Assembly (NCBI GenBank): GCA_011109175.1
Contig: RDEW01000095.1
Location: 40,046-104,045 of the forward strand
Direction of reading: 5' to 3'
DNA length: 64,000 nt
DNA from: Dicyema japonicum
Lineage: Eukaryota; Dicyemida; Rhombozoa; Dicyemidae
This document shows, one piece after another, positions 57,488 through 64,000 of the stretch; within the stretch, counting starts at the first letter, position 1; the number at the start of each line of letters is the position of its first letter. A program made the position numbers and the translations under genes. The notes under the pieces were generated by a model. It had not been told where the DNA came from, ran no database searches, and saw nothing but the letters and a program-made list of their open reading frames with translations.

Positions 57488-57606
57488 AAAAAGTACGACA
57501 CTGTGAGTTCCCAGGCGGTCACCCAGCCAAGTACTTACACAGCCTATAACCGCTTAACTTCCGTAGTCGGCTGAGAACGGGTGCTTACGGCCAAGTATGA
57601 TCGTAT
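57488..57606 (-). rRNA. 5S rRNA-like gene
   Basis: Read on the minus strand: TACGATCATACTTGGCCGTA, then GACTACGGAAGTTAAGC (conserved loop A/B region, box A-like), GTAAGTACTTGGCTGGGTGA (box C) and CCGCCTGGGAACTCACAG. The ends pair (TACGA with TCGTA). It keeps the full-length internal promoter elements but differs from typical animal 5S in the 5' half. A divergent true gene, pseudogene or 5S-derived SINE head are all possible; a lone copy cannot decide. Confidence 0.75.
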
Positions 57607-57609
57607 ATT

Positions 57610-58790
57610 TGATTTTTGTAAAAATTCCTAAATATTATCCACATAGCTTTTTAACACATTGACTTTCACTCATTGACGTAATAATGCCTTCCTTTTTTCT
57701 CCAATATGTTTATTATTTTTTAGATATGGTTTTCGAATTATCCTTACATTTTGGTTCTACCCGATCATTCAATGAACCTTAGAATCGAAGAACCATCCAA
57801 TCTTCTTTAAGCCATATGGCGTGCTTGGCCCTAGCACGTAAATTTCATCAGTTTGATTCAGTTTCTTGCAGTACTGCTAAATGGAGAGCCCGGAAAGGCC
57901 CGATTGCTCTTCCAAAACATCGGGAGCAATTCCCATGCCGTGCTCAATGTCTGCATACCATAATGGAGTTCTCATTTTCATTTTAAATTATATTACTCGC
58001 TTATGTTGATAAACTAATAGGAACTGTGAAAAAGGCTACTTCGAAAAACAACTCGTAAAATGTTTACTGATGTTGGCCATTAACCAAGTGTAATCATCAT
58101 TAAGTTTGTCTGACTATTTTATTTGAAGATAGGGGAGTTGGCTTAAATCTATAAATTTTTATTCCGTCTATTGCGGAAGCTAACCAGTTTTCATGTACAA
58201 CGCTGGTACTTAGGGAACATCAAAGAAAGATATGCAACAACTCAACTCATTTCACAAAGTCCAAATAAGAAAACTATTCTTGGCCAAAGAAAATCTCAAA
58301 CAATAAATTATACAAAAAAACTTTGCTAGACGATTATCAGAATCTTTTGATTCATCCTCCTGGTGTGTTTGGAGAGTGGTTCCTGAAAATGAACGAACAA
58401 AAAACCGAGCTTACTACAATAAAAAATGAAAGCAATATCACATTATAGACTACAAGTAAAAGTAGGACTGTGCATACTACTCTACATCTCGGGAACGTTA
58501 GGTATTTTTTCATTTTTTTTATAAGTTGTTTTTTGTGTACTATCAGTTTTCATTTAATGACAGGTTTGTATTTTCTCAATTATTAAAAATATTAGAACTC
58601 AGGAAAAGATAAGGAACGAATTTCAAAAGCAATTTCTAAAACATACATATTTACAATAACAACTAAAGGAGATTTAGTTTGCAGTAAAATCATCTAACAA
58701 TCCTACACCGATCTAAATCTTAATGGAAAAAATGAAAATTTCTCCTTCGAAATCAATAAAACCTAAAACTATGTGTTTGTTAGATAAAAT
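57610..58790. other. Gene-free spacer with a family F fragment
   Basis: 57880-57965 (GCTCTTCCAAAACATCGGGA, CGTGCTCAATGTCTGC) is family F. The rest shows neither conserved protein segments nor RNA genes. Confidence 0.45.
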
Positions 58791-58795
58791 AAAGG

Positions 58796-58982
58796 ATTTG
58801 GAGTCGGTAAAATATAGCACGACACCGACTCCGACTCCGGTTAATATATAATAAATTCAGACGTTGTAAGAAAACAGAAAAAAAGAAAAAATCAAGAAGG
58901 AATCGGAGTCGACCTTTTAACACTGACAGACTAAGACTACAACTATACAAAAAACCCCTCGACTCCGACTCCACAGCCCTGG
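58796..58982. mobile_element. Candidate hAT-type MITE with GACTCCGACTCC termini
   Basis: The right end reads CGACTCCGACTCCACAGCCC, the reverse of GGGCTGTGGAGTCGGAGTCG, and the left part has GGATTTGGAGTCGG plus an inner CCGACTCCGACTCCGG. A terminal GGGCTGTGGAGTCGGAGTCG is a recurrent end of non-autonomous DNA transposons in many animals. The left terminus is eroded. No transposase is present. Confidence 0.5.
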
Positions 58983-59194
58983 ATTAAATTACCTCCAGAC
59001 GTAATTAATAAGATTGGAGAGTTTCTTTGAAGCGACATTTCATTATTCGAAAATTTTGTTACAGTAAAATACATAGTAAACAATTTTAAAAACGATAGGA
59101 TTATTGTTGAGAATGTGAAGCAATAAATAATGAATGAAAATTTGTTTCATAACTCTTTGAAATTACTAAATATTAATGGCGAACCTGGAATTCC

Positions 59195-59745
59195 TGAGTA
59201 GTCTCCGTGAGCGCTGTTGGTTAATTGAGCGAATCTCGCTCGCCATCCTGATAAGGAATAGCCGCAGTCCCATTCGGCCGTTGTTTGACCATTTGCTCAC
59301 TTTTTTCCTTAATAAATTATTTTTTTTTTAAATGACAATAATTTAACAAAAAAACAAATGTTAGTTGAGGAAGCCAGCTGCGTGGATCGAAAACGAGTTC
59401 TCTCGGAGAATGGCCATTCCAATCTTTTGTCTCAGCCATTACCCTTCTCGTTGATCCCTTTCTTTCTGGCAAGCATTCCTCCGAGTTCGCGCAAGAACTC
59501 AGTCGTCATTGGACCAACGGCTCCCGATGACTCGGTCGCAACAGGAGTAAATCGGTAGCGGTCCCCGAGGCAGGAATATTTCTTGATTTTTAGGTTTTCC
59601 GCTGTCGAAGCAGCTGCTCCAGATGTCTAGACTGATTTGTAGAGAATCGTTCTTGAGAATGTGTCGACATAAGTTGGGTCCCAGACCAAAGATCTTCCTG
59701 ATGTGAAAGGGAAATGGGTCATTCCGTCAGGTCTCTACTTGATTG
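59195..59745 (-). mobile_element. LINE-A C-terminal fragment (with an opposed 3' UTR piece)
   Basis: On the minus strand 59740-59360 reads DGMTHFPFTSGRSLVWDPTY, a SGAAASTAENLKIKKY helix, then YSCLGDRYRFTPVATESSGA and FLRELGGMLARKKGINEKG. This extends LINE-A beyond the other two copies to its C terminus. 59195-59290 is a plus-strand LINE-A 3' UTR piece (AGCGAATCTCGCTCGCCATC), so two insertions abut here. Confidence 0.7.
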
Positions 59746-60724
59746 CCCATAAGATGATTACATTTTTATTTATTTAAAAAAGATGTCCTAATTTTTTAAT
59801 CAAATGGAAATTTATTTAGCCAAAAAGTAACAGTTAACAACTGCTGGTTGCTCTGTCTAATTGAAAAAAATAATAAAAATGTCCTATTTTTTCTAAAGAT
59901 GTCCTAATTGTACTATTTTGTTTTTAAAATGTCCTAATATTTCCGCCCTAATTACTACCAAGATCCGTGTTGGATCATTTGGGCACATATTACGGATGGA
60001 TCATGCCGTTCCTGCTTACAATATTATGAAATCATACTTCTCTGCTCAGGGGTTTTAAAAGGAAGCCAGAAAAACTTTGCCATCAATAATGAACATCGAT
60101 CTTAAACATGCTAAAATGAAATTAGAAGACCGAGATGACCTAGCCACGCTCCAAAAAATCGCAGTTTATAGAAGAGCGTGTAGTGTTACATGCTAGATCA
60201 TCCAGAAAGTGGCACAAGCGACGGGTAGGATATAACTTTCTTATTTTGAATCTGCATTATAATAATAAAGATAAGTCTTAGTCTAAATTATGTGCGGAGC
60301 GAAAATGTTTTTTGGACGTTTGATCGATCCTTATGGCTACCACCACCGTCGTGCAGCCTGAGCCAACCGTTTCCCAAGGCACATTAATTCAACGTAACAT
60401 AGAAAAACGCACTTTCCTCTGCTTGCATGTGTTGCAGATTTGTTCCCATTGATGTTGGTAATGAGATTCAAAGGCAAATGGGGGACCTATCAAATAATAA
60501 TTGTGCAACGCATATAACTCTTTGAGAAGAGATTTCATGATTGACCTTTGCTAGAAAAAACACTGAAAATTTATCTAAGGATATGATCCTTTCTACTATG
60601 AAAGTGTATCGGTTATATAGAGGAGATAGGAAAGTCTCTATTACAAAGTGTCGATTCGATCCAGATCAGAAGCAAAATCACTTGACGATTTAACTACTTG
60701 ATTGCCCATTAGATGATTACATCT
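59739..60724 (+). mobile_element. Insertion flanked by 27-bp direct repeats, carrying LINE-C sequence
   Basis: TACTTGATTGCCCATAAGAT at 59741 and TACTTGATTGCCCATTAGAT at 60697 start near-identical 27-bp repeats about 956 bp apart. Inside, 59955-60270 is a plus-strand LINE-C tail (RVGSFGHILRMDHAVPAY, LPSIMNIDLKHAKMKLED) ending in a TAATAATAAAG tail at 60257. Short GATGTCCTAAT units repeat at 59782-59945. Confidence 0.6.
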
Positions 60725-61590
60725 GAATGGATCAGAAGAGTTCTTCCAGTAATGCTATAACTGTCAACTATATATGGACTAGCTTCCTTCTGTAAAGAGA
60801 AGAGGAGTCTTCGCTGCAATGGGGAACACGATCTTGTCAGATGTGTCTTGACCAATCATTATTTCAGGTACACAGTGTCCTGTCTCTAAAACAGCTGAAC
60901 TGAGGGTGCGAAATAGTGACACGAGGGCTGCCAATATGTTGACATCCTATGGAAAGATGGGGCTACGTATGGACAGGAACATCCATCCTGTATTAAAATC
61001 ATCCCCAAAGATCTCAATACTAGAATGTGAATTGTGGATGTAATAAGACAAACGCGAAAGACAGTCTCTAAAGTTCCTGGTCGTATCGTGTGGCCTTAAA
61101 TTTTAACTTCGAAAGGACTCAACCACTTCTATCTTATCTTACCTAGGGCTATTTTGAGTCCTGTCACATTTATTATCTTTGTCGTCCCCTGTCTTGTCTT
61201 TCACTATTGACCCTTTCATGTTTCTATCAGCCTGCCTTCATGTTTAGCTAATAATTATGCAGCTATCTTAGTATCTCCGGTGAAAACTCCCTGGTTGGGT
61301 AGCTGTCATCCCCTTCTCGAAGTAAATGCTTGATTCGGGATGAGAACTGCACCGACACCTAATCCCAGTCGAGACTTTCAGGCTCCGCGTTGAAAGCTGG
61401 AATATTGTGAGTTTCATATAATTCTGTAAAATAGATTAACTTGCGCCTAGTAAAATTACACTTAAAGATTTTACAATGTCGATATCCATGACTATTTTGA
61501 ATTTTTATATATTCCCAGTTCGGTTGGACACAATGTGCAAAGGAGTAGTCAATTACAGTTCTGGCGAGATTGAAAGCAATATGGGAACTG
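60725..61590. repeat. Unassigned sequence with an inverted family E copy
   Basis: 61310-61400 is the inverse of the family E block at 54.98-55.06 kb (CCTAATCCCAGTCGAGACTT, CGTTGAAAGCTGGAA). No other match or gene. Confidence 0.45.
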
Positions 61591-63545
61591 GCATTGGTCG
61601 GTAGTTGGGGGGTATTGATCCTATATGATTTTTGGCGGTCTCACGTAGTTTGTCCGATCCTCTAAGAAGCTGATAACCAACTCCTTAGTTCCAGGGGAAT
61701 TCCTCTTTCAACGAGGGCGCATCGGATGCCAGACCTAGTCGAACGCCCTCTCCATATCCAGGAACAGCGGTTGTGCACTGCCTCAGATTCCAGTGGTGCG
61801 GATCTAAGAGCTCAACCTCCAGAGGCAGTCCCCACAGGAACGCCCCTCACGAAATCCCATCTAAAGGTCCGAGAGGGTGTCTCTCATTATGCATTCCTGG
61901 GTAAACTCTGATGTATCACTCTCTCTAAGATTTTAGCAACGGCAGGCAACAGGCTTATAGGGCGGTAGCTACTAGGATCATCAGGAGGTTTTCCTGGTTT
62001 CCTTACAAAAACCAGTTCCGCTTCCTTCCAACGCCTAGGAACGTAACCCAACCTGATGCTACCGTTATACAACCTTACCAAGCCCGCCAGCAGGCTTACG
62101 AATTCGCTCGGTCTCCAAAGCTACCTGCGAAGATGTTCGAAACTTCGGTTGGGTCTGAGGTTATAGATCCATCCGCACGACTCAAGGTACGTGCAGACGA
62201 CGCATACCCTCTGCCCGATAGTCGCTTGAGTTGACGTCCGGCCATGCAGGGTTCAACCTCTCGCAGGCCCTCCTCCACTTATTACTCTGGAAGTCAACAA
62301 GCCCCTCCATGATTTCCTTCTTCTAGATGTTCGCCCTATTCTTGCAGTAGGTCCTATTTTCTTCCTACACGCACTTCGAGCGGAATCTCAAGTACCTCTT
62401 TCAAAGTATTATTTTACTTGAAATCAGGCCTAGAATCTACGCGAAACTTTCACTATGCAGACGTAACCGAAAGTTAGTCCGCATGTATTCTTCAAGGATA
62501 TCACGCACAGTGGCATCCATTTCCTCCACGTCTTCTTCACTGCAAACTTGCCCTTTGAGAAAAGGGAGTTTTCTATCCATGAACGACTCAAGGTTATCTC
62601 AAGTGCCAGAGCCCAAGTCGTAGCCAATTGGGGCCTGAGATCAAGCAGGTTCCTGAAGCTTGGTGAGTAGCTGACGGTGATCGCTTCCGATGTCCCTAAG
62701 AACACGAAGTACAGAGAGCATACCAATTAACGATGGAGAGGCTACGGCCATTCCCAGGTAGTCCTCTCCTCCTCTTGAATCCTTTTGGTTAGGATCCGTT
62801 GATGTAGTAACGGAAAACCCAAGATCCCCGGCTAGGTTCTTTATGAAACAGGGGGCATTTCGAGTGGCTCGCCCTGTGTCCTTCCTCTCCACAGTTCACG
62901 CACTTGAGAGACCTGACTTTGGATTGACAGGCCTTCCGTGAATGTGGGCCCCCGCAATTTAGTCACTTCTCTTTATAGTGCATCGGGGGCTGGTGTGGCC
63001 GAATCCCTGGCATCTGTAGCACTGGATTGCTACCGGTCGCTCTCGGGGCCACACCGAACCTAAAGTAACCAATTCGTACCTTCTCTAGGCAGATCCTCTC
63101 TGCCTCTGCTCCTGATCGAAGCCAGACCTTCAAGGTCCTGAGCCTTCTGCCGCCACTCTTGAAGCGCTCGATCTTGTGCGCCGTGGGGTAGTCCTTCTTA
63201 ATGTGATCTAGTACATCATCTCCGAAGTCCAGGGGACCCCGAAGACTAGCACTACTGAGTCAGTTTCCTTGGGGATGACCCGAGACATGTTATGTGCCCC
63301 GGGCCCAAAAGGTACCTTATCATTAACCTCAGCTTCAAAAGCTCAGGCGTCCACCTCGTTCCTGAATCCCACCAACAAGTGGGATTCTCCTAGTTTGACG
63401 ATCCTTCCTTTGGCATAGGTAGACAAAGTACCTATGGCGCATAAGAGTTTGACAACTCCCACCTTCGGCACCTCCAGAAGAAACTAGTGTAGTTAGTCCT
63501 ACCCCAACCTGATTTTTGCCTTCCACCCTCGGCATCAAAAAACAA
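61590..63545 (-). mobile_element. LINE-D: ORF1 zinc-knuckle protein and N-terminal RT of a Jockey-like element
   Basis: Most complete element in the window, still defective. On the minus strand ORF1 pieces (63540-62430) include NCGGPHSRKAC and the knuckle CVNCGEEGHRASHSKC (C-x2-C-x4-H-x6-C). A linker (62278-62096, ADGSITSDPTEVSNIFAGSF) precedes RT motifs YNGSIRLGYVPRRWKEAELV, KPGKPPDDPSSYRPISLLPA, and the palm segment LFLDMERAFD-stop-VWH near 61755, where a stop replaces the usual Arg. SFLEDRTNYVR follows at about 61650. The endonuclease region is missing. Frames are broken in several places. Confidence 0.75.
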
Positions 63546-63639
63546 AACAGCTAATGGCTTTTCAAGATGTTCTCTGTTACAATCGTGAGAGGCAACGCCA
63601 CGTCGAATATATCGGCGGGGATCACTTTGGATAGATGGC

Positions 63640-64000
63640 TGTTGTTAATTAATTATTATTGTTGCTTTTAAATAAAAGTTAATTAAAAAACAACTAATTA
63701 ATTTTTTTGAAATATAATTTAATTTAATTTTTATGAAATATATTTGAGACAAGATCTTGCTGCTTAAACTGGGTGGCTTAGTGGTTAGGTGTCGGGCTTA
63801 AGTGGCTTAGGCTACGGGTTCGAACCACCTGGTGGAAGGTTCCACGCATCTACGATGCAGAAATTGGTTTGACGAGTGACGCCGTCATCAGTGAATACTC
63901 ACTGCGGAACTGGATTGTTTAAAAAGACACCCACAAAAGGAAAAAAAAAAAAAAGTGAAGATCATTCCTTGGTTCTACGATTAGTTAAAATTAACTGTTC
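63640..64000 (+). mobile_element. SINE-A reference copy (runs off the window end)
   Basis: An AT-rich lead-in is followed from about 63768 by a tRNA-like head with box A GGTGGCTTAGTGGTTAGGTG and box B GCTACGGGTTCGAACCACC. The body is TTCCACGCATCTACGATGC, GACGAGTGACGCCGTCATCA, TCACTGCGGAACTGGATTG, an A-run and ATCATTCCTTGGTTCTACGA. It matches 39.16-39.29 kb nearly base for base, so this family has been active relatively recently. Confidence 0.8.

Noticed and set aside
1-64000. Ciliate or chlorarachniophyte nucleomorph origin (both have very short introns)
   Set aside because: TAA, TAG and TGA act as ordinary stops and the gene set includes animal-specific CSK, papilin and GIT, plus LINE/SINE-rich intergenic DNA.
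1-64000. CRISPR arrays, bacterial operons, prophage or integrated viral genes
   Set aside because: No regularly spaced repeats, ribosome binding sites or viral structural or replicase motifs were found; all RT fragments are non-LTR type.

Overview
The window is nuclear DNA of a small-genome animal. Metazoan genes (C-terminal Src kinase, papilin, a GIT-like ArfGAP, calpain, a CLIC protein) are cut by extremely short introns. Most are 20-31 nt and nearly all are GT-AG. They join exons that align end to end with the known families. Introns this short, together with TAA/TAG/TGA used as normal stops, make a dicyemid mesozoan the best guess. That is inference, because no species-diagnostic locus is present. 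Many genes are invisible as long ORFs and had to be assembled exon by exon. Each splice was checked by reading-frame phase.

Layout. 1-474: 3' end of VPS35 (+). 4.1-16.8 kb: six tightly packed + strand genes: calpain, glycerol kinase, BUD32/TP53RK kinase, NADPH-cytochrome P450 reductase, TRMT10-type methyltransferase and CSK. 18.6-19.7 kb: a WD40 protein (-). 20.6-21.2 kb: a small coiled-coil gene (-). 24.2-27.8 kb: mitochondrial DNA polymerase gamma (+). 28.5-29.5 kb: a mitoferrin-type carrier (+). 29.9-31.2 kb: a GIT-like ArfGAP (-). 32.7 kb: tRNA-Lys(CTT). 34.0-34.7 kb: selenoprotein T with an in-frame UGA and a SECIS-like hairpin (+). 37.5-39.0 kb: mitochondrial processing peptidase beta (-). 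44.7-45.5 kb: a CLIC-like protein (+). 45.7-48.5 kb: papilin (+). 51.1 kb: U2 snRNA. 57.5 kb: a 5S-like rRNA (-).

The rest, above all 31-37 kb, 39-44.6 kb and nearly everything after 48.6 kb, is a graveyard of degraded transposable elements. I label recurrent families by letter. LINE-A is a non-LTR element whose C-terminal domain carries an LNAIPN motif and a C-R-C-G cluster. LINE-B is a Jockey-like C-terminal part with a DLWERP motif and a GGGGTTAA-like 3' end. LINE-C carries RWRLFGHILR and a TAA-type tail. LINE-D has a zinc-knuckle ORF1 plus a Jockey-like RT. SINE-A, -B and -C have tRNA-like heads; SINE-D is a fourth short family. Several are present 3-6 times on both strands.

Four genes act in mitochondria (POLG, PMPCB, mitoferrin, probably TRMT10C), so mtDNA replication, protein import, iron uptake and tRNA processing are retained. 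CSK, GIT and papilin point to adhesion and matrix signalling. Nine coding sites in six genes need exactly one extra base to stay in frame, mostly in homopolymers. This looks like assembly error rather than gene death.
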